Notes under the pieces: model-generated
Told to the model about the DNA's origin: nothing
The model's input: the letters and a program-made list of their open reading frames with translations, nothing else
The model's database searches: none
DNA from: Trichoplusia ni
Taxonomy: Eukaryota > Arthropoda > Insecta > Lepidoptera > Noctuidae
DNA length: 64,000 nucleotides
Assembly (NCBI RefSeq): GCF_003590095.1
Contig: NC_039499.1
Coordinates: 3,348,001-3,412,000 of the forward strand
Direction of reading: 5' to 3'
Program-made: the position numbers and the translations under genes
Shown: positions 25,101 through 36,990 of the stretch, one piece after another
How positions within the stretch are numbered: position 1 is the first letter of the stretch
Layout of the letters: each line of letters opens with the position of its first letter

Positions 25101-26743
25101 GAGAAACATTTAAGATTTTTTTCATTTTTTGAAGTGTCGTTTATACAATCGTTACAGTAACTAAGTATTTATTTAGTTAGGCAGAAATTGTTGAAACTAT
25201 CAACAGATTGCTGATAGTGAAACTATGTAGTTGTAGACTTGCTTTTTAACTGGATTACAAACTTTAATCCTTTAAGTAACGTATTTTCAGATCGAAGACA
25301 TGGTAGAAGTATTCTCAGATGGTTGGGCTAGAGAGGTAGATCCTCTTGCAAAGCATGTGTTCGCGTCGCCTTCTGCATCAGACCACTTCGACTTGGACTG
25401 GCCGAGGGCTTTAAGTGTGGAGCTTGTTGCTGTAGAACCTGCTTCCTACTTCGTTACTTGGTTGGAACTTTCTCGAAGGTAAATAACAAGAGCAATTTCT
25501 TTAAGTTAACCGAATTTAAGGGACAACCACCTGATAATACCGTTTTCAAAAGAAGACACAGAAATCTAAAAGGTGCGATAGTTTAGTCGTGTTTATCGGG
25601 AATGATCGATTATTTTTGGACTTCATTGGAGTCCCTGAACCACAAGTAATTGTGTTGAACCCCGTTCATTCCCAATAAATAATCATAAGTATACCGTTGC
25701 ATCTTTCAAGTATGACTCATCCTCACGAAAAATATATAAAATGGCAGCATTTTTATGAGTACAGTAAAATATTCCAATTTACTTAAAATATATAGACGGA
25801 CCACTTAAGAAAATTCGCTATTTAAGAACTATGTATATAGGATCTGGATAAGGATATCTAAAACCTTACACAACTTTTTATGGCAATTGCTTAGCACAAC
25901 CACGAAAGCAAATTTTCAGGCAACGAGATCCATGTACTCAATATTCATGACCATTACGTATATCAACTCCTTAAGATGATGCTTGTCGTGTTGCAGACAC
26001 GCGGGCTCGCACGGCGGCGTGTTCGCGCTGTCGGGCGAGTGCGCGTACCGCTGCGAGTCGCTGGACGCGTGCATCGCGCCGGCGCTGTGGTGCGACGGCG
26101 TGGCGCACTGCCCGCGCGCCGACGACGAGCGCCTCGCGCACTGCTCCGCGCTGCTCAGGATACCCGCGCACTACGCGCTCGCATTCATAGCGTTCTTCAC
26201 CTTCACCACCTTCATTGTGGTAAGTCATTGATGATTTTTTGAAAATATCAATGTTGAAAGTGATAGTAGAAATTAAATGGACCCAGAAATATGGTTAGGG
26301 GCCAATTTTTAACATTGAATAATGATCCTCAGGCTCCTAAGCATACATGTCGGTTGCTGGCACAGCTTCTTCTCAGTTACAAATTGTGTCTGACAAAAAA
26401 TGTGAACTAAGGATATAGGATGGGAGAATAGGATGGGAATTATCAAAAAGCCGACCAATTTCTCTTTACATTTTTTTCTACAATATCTCTGAGTCAAATT
26501 TCAGAATGGGTCTAGTTCATGACATACTTAGGACGACCGCTCTGAAGTTGCTTCGTCAAAATTGTGATATCCATGTGTTCTTTCTAGATAACCTTATGCT
26601 TCGTCAAAATTGTGATATCCATGTGTTCTTTCTAGATAACCTTATGGCGCTCGTGCAGACGGCGCCAGTCCGCTCTTCAACAGCGATTGAAGAGCCTCTC
26701 CTCAGACACCGCCATCTTTGACGAAAAAGAAGTGATTTGCTGA
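19109..26743 (+). CDS. CUB-domain / LDL-receptor class A single-pass membrane protein (5' exons missing)
   Basis: Eleven exons: 19109-19400, 19759-20351, 21803-22158, 22677-22910, 23182-23370, 23730-23936, 24213-24426, 24770-25000, 25291-25478, 25997-26219, 26636-26743. All are GT/AG and the frame stays open: 2835 nt, 944 residues plus stop. Order: rest of a CUB domain in the first exon (GSWCGTSWG, cut at its N-terminus); a full CUB in the next (SPNFPGVYPRNLTC, DYVTVYDG, RFCGG, GFQLEVE); a third CUB-like unit (NTTCLYHM, LNIWDGP); three more Cys-bearing beta-rich segments; a six-Cys LDLa module (CAYRC, CIAPALWCDGVAHC, DDE calcium-binding acids); a membrane helix (residues like ALAFIAFFTFTTFIV); then a basic stop-transfer (RSCRRRQ) and a 35-residue tail ending KEVIC. 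This is a type I cell-surface topology. A signal peptide must lie upstream and was not found. Known family members bind extracellular ligands through CUB domains; the ligand here is unknown. It looks like a conserved, uncharacterised insect receptor rather than a protease, since no catalytic domain is present. Confidence 0.88.
23541..23680 (+). repeat. Truncated TAATATATAAAATTC-type repeat in a CUB intron
   Basis: TTAATATATAAAATTCTCGC and CGGCTCGACCGATTCTCATA match the 5' part of this lepidopteran repeat (compare 16220-16474). It fills most of the intron between the exons ending at 23370 and starting at 23730. Confidence 0.65.
26551..26646 (+). repeat. Perfect 48-bp tandem duplication carrying the last CUB-gene splice acceptor
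   Basis: Positions 26551-26598 and 26599-26646 are identical over all 48 bases. Each copy contains TGTTCTTTCTAG|ATAACC, so there are two equivalent acceptors, with exon starts at 26588 and 26636. From the second, the tail reads ITLWRSCRRRQ and runs to the stop at 26743. From the first, the tail reads ITLCFVKIVISMCSF and stops at TAG 26633-26635, which is the AG-bearing triplet of the second acceptor. Identity of the copies means a recent event or an assembly artefact. Confidence 0.9.
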
Positions 26744-29290
26744 CAAAGCGAGGACTCTGTACGATATGTGGAAATAGACCGTGTCACCACGGTTTGACCA
26801 CTCTCTCGCACAGAGTCCTGTATGCTTTATACTCGTTTCAAGACGGTGGCACAGCCACTCCCATGGTTAGCCATGTAGCAAGGTACGCTTGACCGATTCC
26901 TCTAAGTAGTGGGTCAATTGTTGGTTGATTGAGGGTATAGAATATTGAAGTTTAAAATTTTGTGACGGAATACAAAATTGTTGAGAGTCCTCATAGCAAA
27001 TTGTACGATAAACAATCGAGAGTGATGATAATGAGAATATTGTAAATAATTGTGATTATTTGTAAAGTAGGTAACGTTAGTGCGAATATAAATTTTTGGA
27101 CCAAGTGCTGTCGATCGGTGGCCAATACTTGGTTGAAGACCCTAACAGAACAAGGGACTGATATAGTTGAAATATTCGGAGTTGTAAGTGCAGGATAAAG
27201 TAAATCCACACGTATGGTGATCAGTCAAGCTGGGCTTCCAATTCGTGAAATGAAATTGAAAGAAAATACTATTTAAAATAACATTTAGTTAAATGATTTT
27301 GTAATTAATGTTGAACACATTATTTACCTTTTGACCGCCATTACCTTAGCGCCAATGAAAATATGCCCGATCTGTATCGTTCACGATATGGTCGTAGCTA
27401 CTTGACAGATTTGTGACACTTATATTTTTCATAAAGCATATTATGGCCGTGGCTGTCAAGAAGTTGAAAACAAATTAAAAGGAAACCGTAGTTATAATTC
27501 ATTTTTTCTGTAATTATTACGAGGTTGTAAAGAGAAGTGTTTTAATAAAAAAAGACGGAAATAAAGAGAAGCCCAAAAAGCCCAATGTGTTCAGTAAATG
27601 TTGCTAAGGAGCCCAAAAACGCACAATGTATGATTGGCCGATCGGAAAAGCACAATTTGAGTTACGAATCGATTGGCATGATGTAAATATGTAGTTTCTT
27701 TCAAGGTTTGTTAATCGTTGCATAGGTATATTGGTGATCTGCGGTAGAATGACGCATGAAGTGTTAGGTAACAAGTGTGTGTGGCTGAATAATACTTAGA
27801 TACGTAGATAATGCGTCAAGTGAAAACAATTCGTGCGAGTTTCACTTTCGAGTTAAAGAATCGTATTAAATAAATTCGTGGCAATAATTTCTAATGTTTT
27901 AAATTGACGAAATCGAATAAACGTTGACCTGTGTTCTTAATGTTACTCTAAATTCGTATACGTGATATGAAACTGCCATTTTTGTAAGAATATTCATGTT
28001 CAATTAACGAAATTAGTGAAATGTTATAATATAATATTTCTTTGGGTGTTTCTTCGATTTTTTATTTAATTTTTGACCATATTTGGCACTCTCGTTGAGT
28101 TTGACAAGATGTCTTTCGACATACAATAAACATAGAAATTCAAGCTTTATTATAAAGGAGATTATCTATAAAATATTCCTATTAAAACATTGAAGAATTT
28201 TCATATTGTAGGAACATCAAAATTATGGTATATTCTAATCGAATATTATGCGATGTAAATAAAAAACTATTCATATCTTAGCAATGTATTGAAGTGATAT
28301 AATATGTTTGTTTCCCAAGGAAATTATTAAAGTTTATTATATCGCGTTAACTATTAGTGAAATTCTAGGTAATAATTTGATCAGTAAGGCAACAACAGTG
28401 GTTATATTTATATTTATTGCGAGTTACAAAGCGAAAATTATTTCGCATAAAAATAGAATTTTATTTATGAAGTTTTTATTGGATCACCAAAAAGTTTTTA
28501 ATTCTAGCCTTATTTAAGCAATTAATAGTTTATATGGCAACATTTTAACCGTCAAATTCCGCGCCTTTTTGTTGAATGCGCCATAGACATGCTATTTTAA
28601 CAACTTAGAAAAATATTGCTGTCAATAAAATTGTTTTTATTAAACGTTTAATAATTTATATTTAGATAATTATAATGTTAAGGTTTACTAGTCAAAATGG
28701 AGTAGAACGTTTGTATCGTCTTCCATAAATGTATGAGAATCTCCGGTTTTCGTTTCCTCCAATGCGTTGCGCCATATCAGGTACTCAGGTATGATTATAA
28801 TTGATACGGATACTAATTAAACAGAATCAGGTGTTATCCTGGAAGACAATAATGATGGATAATAGCTGTAATAAGCAGACAGTGTAGCCGATGTAACTTG
28901 GCTGTTCGAAAAGAGACAAAAGATTGTAAGAGCGAGATCAAAGTATATGAAAACGTGGTATAAGACAGAGATGGCGATATTTTGTAGCTCTTTCCCAACG
29001 TGTCAAGTTGCATCGGCCGTATTGTACATAATTTCACGTTCAAACAATGATTACGAAGAGTTATGATGATAATAAGAAGTTTTTAAAAATAAAAGTATTT
29101 ACTGCATGAAAAGCGTTTTTTTTTATTTTTGTTATTGTTAGTTAAGTAGAGTAAACTAAAATTTATAATGTACCATGAACAGTGGTGATAAAATGAATAT
29201 TGAAATTATCGATAGTACCTATATAAATTTCAATGTTTCAACTGTCAGTTTGAATCTTTGTTATTTAAGAATTCTTTTGTTAGAATAGAA

Positions 29291-29480
29291 AACTAGCCGA
29301 GATGTGGTTGAAGTTACTGAGCCTAACCCACTGAGACCGACGTGTCGCGGGTTCTATCCCCGCGTAGGACATTTCGTGTGATCCATGGCTTGCCCTAAGT
29401 CTGGATGTCTTTGTGAATGTGACGTAAATGCTTGACACATGGTTAAATTCCGCAAAGCGGGTCTCTTTAAAAAAAAACAC
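29291..29480 (+). mobile_element. tRNA-derived SINE, copy 1
   Basis: The head has tRNA-promoter-like boxes: A box TAGCCGAGATGTGGTTGAAG and B box GCGGGTTCTATCCCCGCG. A body with AAGTCTGGATGTCTTTGTGA follows, and the copy ends in an A-run near 29480. The same head and body occur inverted at 60428-60644, which establishes a family. It is not a functional tRNA: no proper anticodon arm and acceptor stem can be folded around the boxes. Confidence 0.75.
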
Positions 29481-30230
29481 ACCTAAATGTTTACGTATGA
29501 GCAAACTGTGAAGCCAACAGGTGATGTTGCATCACAATATTATGTTTATAAGTGCATTGACCTTGCGGTCTTAGGTCAATCTTCGACCTTACTACGAGGT
29601 CTTTGCAAAGGTTAAACAAATACAAATTTGCATTTAAAATTAATTAATACTTATTTGGATTAACATTTTTTAATGTTGCTTTTGGAATATAAATTTTAAT
29701 TGAGTATATATATTATATGTAATTATTAGACTTAAATGATGATTAATGCTTCTGCCATTTTATGTGCAATGGGTTCGATCCTCACACACTTTTCCATCAA
29801 AGGTTTGCTGCAAATCAGGATACTTTTTAGTTTCCTTTTGTAATAATCTTAAATGTTTCTTGGTATGTTTCATGTTTCATGATGTGATATAGGCAAGTTA
29901 ATGCCCTAGAACAATAATTAAAATCGATTTAAATTATCGACGGTAGTAAACAGAGGTATGATTTGCACAATAAGCGGTAGTGAAAAAAATAATGATATAT
30001 TTGGTTAAACTTATTGTAATCATAACATAACATCTACGGAAACAAGCTTAAGAAATGTTATAGTGACAAAATAAGCAAGCCAACCTTTTCTGATTCAGGG
30101 TTACATTGCAACACTGCATACATAATATCAGAACCAAAACAAACCTTGGCAGCATCGTATGTCAACGAAGTGAAGTGAAGTTTATTTTAGCGATAATATT
30201 TTCCGGAAAATAATAATAGATAATAAAGTC

Positions 30231-30368
30231 TGACAACGTGGAAATCCTCATGGACAACCTTCGCCCTGGGGAAGGCGAAGGGGTGTGCCGGACTCCTACC
30301 GGCTAAAACCACTGGAATGCTTAGCCGTTTCCTTCAGTCGGGGGCCAACGCTTTCGCAGTCTAACATT
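30231..30368. repeat. Lepidopteran interspersed repeat fragment
   Basis: GGGGAAGGCGAAGGGGTGTG, CCGGACTCCTACCGGCTAAA and CCACTGGAATGC follow the layout of a common lepidopteran repeat (GGGTAGGCGAGAGGGAGTGT-type). It is GC-rich against its surroundings and has no intact frame. Confidence 0.55.
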
Positions 30369-31034
30369 GTTACCAAAAACGCTAGGTTGATGACAAAAAA
30401 AACAAATCCTTAGACTAAAATTTATTTTGAACAATTATAAAACAAATAAAATGTTATAACACAAGGCTATATTTAAGAACATCACAAACGACTACATCCA
30501 AGTTTCAGCTTAACTAAGTGACATTGATAAATGTCTATTTGCCTCTTCAATACAACAATAACCAAAATTGCTGATAGGTTAGGTATCTAATTCCTAAAAG
30601 AGGTAAGCAATCCCGGTGTACTTTTGTGTGAAAACTCATTAAAAAAAAAACTATGTGAAACTACTACAAAGATTTAGAAATCAAATTTTAATATACCACT
30701 GGAATAAAACAATCGTTTATTTATTGAATGTGTTTGTATAATCATAAGTCTCATCTTGATTTTAATTCTCCATTACAAGATTGTTTACCTTTTTAAATAC
30801 CTAATCTTTTTTTTTGTGCATCATACGGCCCTTAGTGATGAGTCATATGCTAAAATGGTTGTAAGTCTCGTAACTTATCGAAACGTTTTCACAAATTATT
30901 TATTTGCTCATGTTTCTATTTATAATGAGCAATTCCATCATTGGTAAGAATGTTCGCAAGAAATAAATCATGAATTTTATCACTACAATAAAACAAATAT
31001 CTTATTTTAACTTTAAAAGTCGCATAAATCCTTC

Positions 31035-33271
31035 TTAACTAAAAACGCCTTGACTCATAATGCCATAGGCTTTGGAAATGTTGCCTGTAATGTCCTCAGC
31101 TGGTCTGTCTGACGTCACAAGCCATGTGCTCGCACTGGCACCTTCTCTGTAAGCTGTAAGGAGGCCGGCCACTGCTGACTCGATCCTGGAAAATAAAACA
31201 ATTAGCTGACTAATGACTTTTAAACGTCATTGATAATTATTAACTCTTGCAAATTGCCACTGGAACCTTGTCACATTAAGGGGCATATGACGTCATCCAC
31301 ATAAAAAGTAGCATTAAATACGGCTTGCATAGCAGTGTACAGTCAAATTTACTTTACCAAAACGGCGGCCAGATTGTTTAGCAATTTGCGGGGCTTAAAG
31401 CAAATATAAAAAACGTTTTTATTGTGTAATTCAATCATAATTCCTACTTTCCCATGCCACCAGTTTGACTCCCTTTAGTAAATATTATGATATTTATACT
31501 TTAGTTCAGTAATAGTGAAACTTACTTCTGCATTGGCAATTTCCCTAGACTTCCCACAAGTAATTCATCGGTTTCTTTATCGAAGGCCCCCATTTTGGAG
31601 AGGCTGAAAAGGCTGGTGTCGGTGCATCCAAAGCACAAGGTCAACACCCTGACACCCGACCGAGAAGCATGTGGGTCCATCTGTGGATAGAAAGAATTTG
31701 TATTTTAGCGAATTGACCAAACTTTTTTTGTCTCTCCTTCACAATCGTCTGTAAACGAATCCCGGACCTTATTCTTATTTAACTTTGATATAGCCGTGTC
31801 CACGGTATTGTTTTGACGTTCAAGTCCCCAAATTCCGGTCGAGGTGACATCGCTAGTTTGGCGCATTTTGCGTAAGGTCATAGACATGGTTGATCAACAA
31901 TCACAAGGTTGATCATAGACATTAGTCTAGAGTAACAGTATCTAGATACTCAAAGCCGCATTCCGTCATTCCCGATAGTTGTTTTGCGACTTAACCATCT
32001 TTAGTTCTTATCACCAGACCCCTTATAAATATTTAGACATCTATCTCTAAGTTTGAACAAACATCAGTCTATTTGTAATGCTCTTCATAAAACATTATAC
32101 AATTTTAATTATTGTGTAAAGATAAGATAGTAGCATAACAATGCAGCTATTTAATGAGTGGGATTACTCTTTAATAGCAAATACTTAATAGGTCATATAC
32201 TTATACACGTTAGTAATCCGACTGCCTTGTTTGTCTTACGTGGTAAGGGTGAGCCATATGCACAGAGTACGGGGATTGATCCCAAATCAGGTGCGAAAAC
32301 ACTTTATTTCCTGATTTATTATTTCGCTTCATTATCAAGACCAAGATATTTGGGATTAAATTAAACAATTAGTCTTATCAATAGTACTTACTCCAAGACA
32401 GTTGCTGAACTGCAAGACAGCACTCTTAGTAGCAGTGTAGACGGGTAAAAGATGAGCTTGAAACAGGCCAACGATTGACGATATATTGATAATCGTTCCA
32501 CCTCTACCGCCGTGGTCTTTGCGCATCAGTTCAAATGCTTTAAACGAACTCCTTATTAAAGCAGTCTGTAAAAACATAAAAAATTCGTCGAAGAAAGTCA
32601 TTTGAATTTCTAACAAGGTACAAGAAAGGTCCAATTTAACTCACCACGTTGATTTCAATTTCCTTCACGTAAGCATTTGGTCTATCATTCATAATTCCAG
32701 CGCAGTTGACAACTACATCTATATAACCGAAATCATTGACAACATTGTCATACACTGCATCTATCTCATTGGTTGTGACGTCACATTTATGGAACCTCAC
32801 TTTCCCTTCGCCATATTTGTTGGTCAGGTCCTGTTGGAGTGCTTGGCCGTTGGAGGTGTCGATGTCTAGGGCCGCGACATGCTGAAGAAGAAAACAGGGC
32901 ATGACTTTAAGGTGTATTATTTATTATATTGTAAAGTTGAAGTGTTTTAAGCATAAATAGATCAGCTATCTATTGCCGTTGGGATGGTTGACGTTATTTT
33001 TGGTACACCAACGTTCCTCTGTGTAAATATATTTATAAACCTACTTCTTGATATATCTTCATCACTGCATGCCTCAGGCATTAAGTGAGCCATGGTCCAT
33101 TGCGTGTATAATAGGTGTGAGTAAATAAATAATATGAAACATAAACTCACATGATCGAGAAAGCACAGTACTTACCCTCGCTCCTTCATCCAGAAAAGCT
33201 CTTACAATGACAGCTCCTATACCCGCAGCGGCGCCGGTTACGAAGCACACTTTGTCTTGAATTTCATGCAT
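31035..33271 (-). CDS. SDR-B: short-chain dehydrogenase/reductase, 15-hydroxyprostaglandin dehydrogenase-like
   Basis: Five minus-strand exons: 33271-33176, 32881-32645, 32565-32392, 31680-31526, 31185-31035, totalling 813 nt (270 aa plus stop). The start is the ATG opening MHEIQDKV; the frame extends upstream through a GTG but without another ATG. Motifs: TGAAAGIG cofactor loop; LDID with the NAD-type Asp; VNCAG in the fourth strand; catalytic Asn in IEINV at the end of exon 2; NISSIV with Ser, and VYTATK with Tyr and Lys 13 residues on. The loop after the Lys is FGCTDT. The compact copy of the family: intron 1 is only ~0.3 kb against 2.4 kb in SDR-A. Same intron positions and phases as SDR-A and SDR-C, so they are duplicates. 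Probably a soluble NAD-dependent oxidoreductase; substrate unknown. Confidence 0.92.
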
Positions 33272-34050
33272 TTTCAGTGTTGCACCTCTTTTACTCACAG
33301 ATCAGTTACACCTAGTAAAGAAATATCGTTATTTAGACCAAGAGGTAAACAGTACGTACGTAATTCATTTTATAACAAGCCGAGATCCACAGCATTTTGA
33401 ACTTTAGTCCCGATCATCTATAGGTATTGTGTGACTGATCATAAAAACGTTGTAATCATTGCAAATAATTCCAAGTATGCCAACTGAGGTTTAATCCGCT
33501 TCTTAATTAGACGTACTACCTATATTTCGTTCATAATCATTTCTTCTACAATACCAAGAAAAGTGATAAACGAAACAATGTTAATAAAAGGGTCAAAGAC
33601 AGAGGAAACGTGTAATTTCTTCAAGAAATATTTGAAGGTAACGGAAATAAAAATGAGGTTAAACGAAAAATCGACGATAGTGGTTACATGTAATTAGTGA
33701 CGATCGTGCATCCAAATGCCTTATTACAATCGTACAATGCAATTATTATAAGCTTCTGTCACCAAGCAATATTAACAAAAATACAATGCAGATCCCTGAA
33801 AACCCCGTTCAAGGCGGGGGTGCGATGCTGAAGGTTCCATTCCAATGACCAGACAAAAAAATTGGTAGGGAAAATATAGCCCATCAAATTCATGACTGCA
33901 CCGTAGCTCAACTTTTCAACTGTGCATTTTACGTTTCATGAGATACGGACGAGACAACTGAATATTTTACATTGTTCCTAAAAAAATTGCAACTTTTTTA
34001 AGCGTGACAAAGCAAAATATACTATCACTTGACACGTTACAAATCTATAT

Positions 34051-34301
34051 TCTATATACTAATATATAAAGCTGAAGAGTTTGTTTGTTTGAATGTGCTA
34101 ATCTCAGGAACTACTGGTCCAAATTGAAAAATACTTTTTGTATTGAATAGACCATTCATCGAGGAAGGCTTTAGGCTATAAACCATCACGCTGCGACTAA
34201 CAGGAGCTAAGATACAATGGAAAATGTGAAAAAAACAGGGCAGGTATAAATCATAACTTATATCTTCTACCCACGGGGACGAAGTCGCAGGCAACAGCTA
34301 G
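34051..34301 (-). repeat. Lepidopteran interspersed repeat, copy 2, inverted
   Basis: The reverse strand matches the unit at 1261-1521 and 41908-42152: begins near GCTAGTT... at 34301 with TAGCTGTTGCCTGCGACTTC and ends TTATATATTAGTATAT at ~34051. It is free of the microsatellite expansion seen in copy 1. Confidence 0.75.
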
Positions 34302-35083
34302 TTATAAATAATAGTACAGATAAGTAACAGTTCAACGAGCGGCCAATACTCAGACTGCCTTTCAGTTGAAATGTTTGTTCTACGATAACAGTTATTTTTA
34401 GCTTTCAGTCTAGTAATATTGCACTTAGCATTGCAAATAACCTACTCAATTGCTATCGAACAATAATAAATATAAATACTATTAGTTCTATATTTGGTTT
34501 AAAAATATAATAAAAGGCAAGAGAGTCCTTCTGGGGAGTGGTTAACGCAAACTCCTCTATGTATATATCTCTATAAATAGAGCACTTAGGAAGCGGTGAA
34601 GGATTGGCAATTTAAAGTGATAACACAGGACCTTGTGTATTGTATGTATTTTGAACGTTGTAGTTTACCTTATATGTTATTATTCGCTTTATATAATGAT
34701 AGACAATTGCACCGCTTGAAGGTACGGGTATGGGTATACATTTATGACCTCTTTCTTTAACGTAGGATTCCAAAAATATTTTTTTTCTTCTCATAGTTTT
34801 AACTGTCACTTAAATAATTGTCAAAAGACCTAAATAATTCTAGCACCATTATCATTAAAAGGTCAATAATAGTAAATAAACAAAACATTAACACCTAAAA
34901 ATTATGAAATAATACTGGCCACTCACACCCAATACACAGCAAATATTCTAAGGAACGTTGCTATTTAAATTAAATTCAAATAAAAAAACAATTGTCGATA
35001 CCTTATACGTTAACCACACTGTAGTAAATATCACTCCGAGCTGCCAACACAACACTACTGCATTCGAAAGATCACAGCTCGCG

Positions 35084-35114
35084 ACTGACTCTCAAGGTGC
35101 AACCAGGTGATATA
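35084..35114 (-). promoter_or_regulatory. Candidate TATA/initiator promoter for SDR-B
   Basis: On the minus strand TATATCA (35114-35108) lies 28 bases upstream of an arthropod initiator TCAGT (35088-35084, A at 35086), the canonical spacing. The region is locally GC-richer. It would drive an untranslated first exon spliced to the coding exon starting at 33271. The orientation and distance fit SDR-B, but no transcript evidence is available. Confidence 0.4.
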
Positions 35115-36870
35115 GGCCGCGAAAATATTTATGCTAAGCATCTGTTTCCCAAGGCAATTGATGCATTGCGTAGTATTTGTTTTTAGACCTTATAGCTACT
35201 AATATGTTTATTAACATAAAACATACATAGCGGCACACAGTAGCGAGGCTGTGTAAACAAAAATATGTTTATTTATTCAATTTTTTATTTTATTCAATGC
35301 TTTACTTGCAGAAGTTATCTACTTGACTTTTATGATTTGTAATGGAGTCAGAGGACTGTTTGCTGTGGAGTAACTTAGGGAATGCCTATGCTAGGCCTAG
35401 CAGTGGGCTGAATGGATTGATTGAATACAATGAAACAATTTTATTCACACTTCAGAAAGACAGGACTCAATACTGTGACTCCCGGACGAACATGCCCACT
35501 GCTTTACCAACCAAAGAGGTGCCTGACCAAGAGTTAGATTTTGTTCTTTGTATTGTGACACGTCTTTTGATGAACATATTTAATAAGAATGATTTAAATG
35601 AAGATATGATGTTTTGTTTTTATTTCTAATACGCCGTTTTCTTAACAGCGTAAATTTTAATAATTAATGCGCCTTTGTTAGGATTTTTGATTGACTGCAG
35701 ATATTTTTACAGTACCTAAGCAAAATTGTGTCTAAATTTTTTTGCGTACCTGTTGAATTAGATCGCCGCCATATTATTACCTATTATTAGAGATAGTCTA
35801 TTCAAGTATTTTAGAATTCAGTACCCAAAGAGTAAAATCGGAACCTTATCACAAAATTTAAATAATCCAGTTATTTTAGGTGCAGGAAAAATCCTAGTAA
35901 TCTGAACTTTTGTATGTCCCTTTATTACTGTATTATCATGAAGATTTGAGAGAGCTGAAGTTGTGCAAATTTTTGCTCATCGATATCTTTCAGGTAAATA
36001 ACACTTTTGACGTTAATTCACACTAAAAGATAAATTAATATTTTTTAATATGAAGCCTACCTACAAACAAGGAAATTTGTAATAAACTTATAAATATATC
36101 ATGTGTGTATCCTTTCAAACATTCGAGTGCTATGGTCTACGTAACCTCTAAGCCTTTTAGTCCAAACATTTTCAACACTGTTACGGTATTTGCCTAAGAG
36201 TTGCCTGACTGCAAATTAAAGAACCTCAATCAAGGCATCTGAGTCAAGGCAAAGCATCGCCGTTCGCCGCCAAAATTGGTAGGACCAGTCGGTAGTATAA
36301 AAATGAACTCCAACACCTTTAATTCGCTACGTTACCTTATAAGCGATATTTGTACATTTTTCCCATTCGTCGAGATCCCTAAATTCTACGTAATTGGATA
36401 ACTTTATAACTAAAAAAATTTATGAAGTACTTTGTTTTTTCGTTACATACTTACCTACATAGATCAGTCTCTTAACGGATTCAAAATTCTGCTTATACCC
36501 TCTGAGATCTCCGCCATGGGCATGAAATGGAAAAATTCATTAAAAGAAAAGCAAAGCATTCATTAAATGGGGAAATGAAAAAGCAAAAATTCTTTAATAA
36601 GTATAAATTTATTTCACTAATTGCAAAATACTTGTGACTTCAGTGTTTAAAATATCTGTAAATGTGTTCTTATTACTTATACCTACACGATCCAAGAGCC
36701 ATTATATTTTCGTTGAAAATCTCAAACTCACTTTTCAGGTTCGGCTTTGCTTTATTAACATACTACACTCCCTACAGTGCTAAATATCTTAAAATACGTT
36801 GTTCAATGTATATAAGGTGGACAGTGCACATAAGGTCTATCACCATGTCTTAAATTAATATCATTAACGT

Positions 36871-36930
36871 TGTGAAAGCGTGACAGTTCAATACCCGGCG
36901 TAGAGTGGCATCTCTCTTTCATACCCGCAA
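36871..36930 (+). repeat. Short dispersed repeat, copy 2 (GTGAAAGCGTGACAG type)
   Basis: TGTGAAAGCGTGACAG and GCGTAGAGTGGCATCTCTCT match the repeat at 10578-10664. It ends ~60 bases downstream of the SDR-C stop codon and may fall in its 3' UTR. Confidence 0.6.
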
Positions 36931-36990
36931 AATTACCAAATAAGCTCAATTGACAATTATCACATAAAAATAAATACATTGATCCTTATA

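Larger units (their letters stand above)
26744..31034. other. Intergenic stretch between the convergent CUB gene and SDR-B
   Basis: It begins with the 3' UTR of the CUB gene; the first AATAAA I see downstream is at 27544-27549. It contains a tRNA-headed SINE at 29291-29480 and a repeat at 30231-30368. The remainder is AT-rich with no supported coding exon. Confidence 0.5.
33272..36990. other. Stretch between SDR-B and SDR-C
   Basis: Holds a possible promoter and untranslated first exon of SDR-B near 35086, the inverted repeat copy at 34051-34301 and a repeat at 36871-36930. An open frame at 35342-35629 has no family features and includes retroelement-like sequence (CTAGGCCTAGCAGTGGGCTG). No other coding exon can be supported. 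Confidence 0.5.

Noticed and set aside
25971..26228. Minus-strand frame over the LDLa exon
   Set aside because: Shadow of a GC-rich exon; Arg/Ala-rich low-complexity translation.
35342..35629. 95-residue open frame between SDR-B and SDR-C
   Set aside because: Includes retroelement-like sequence and has no family motif.
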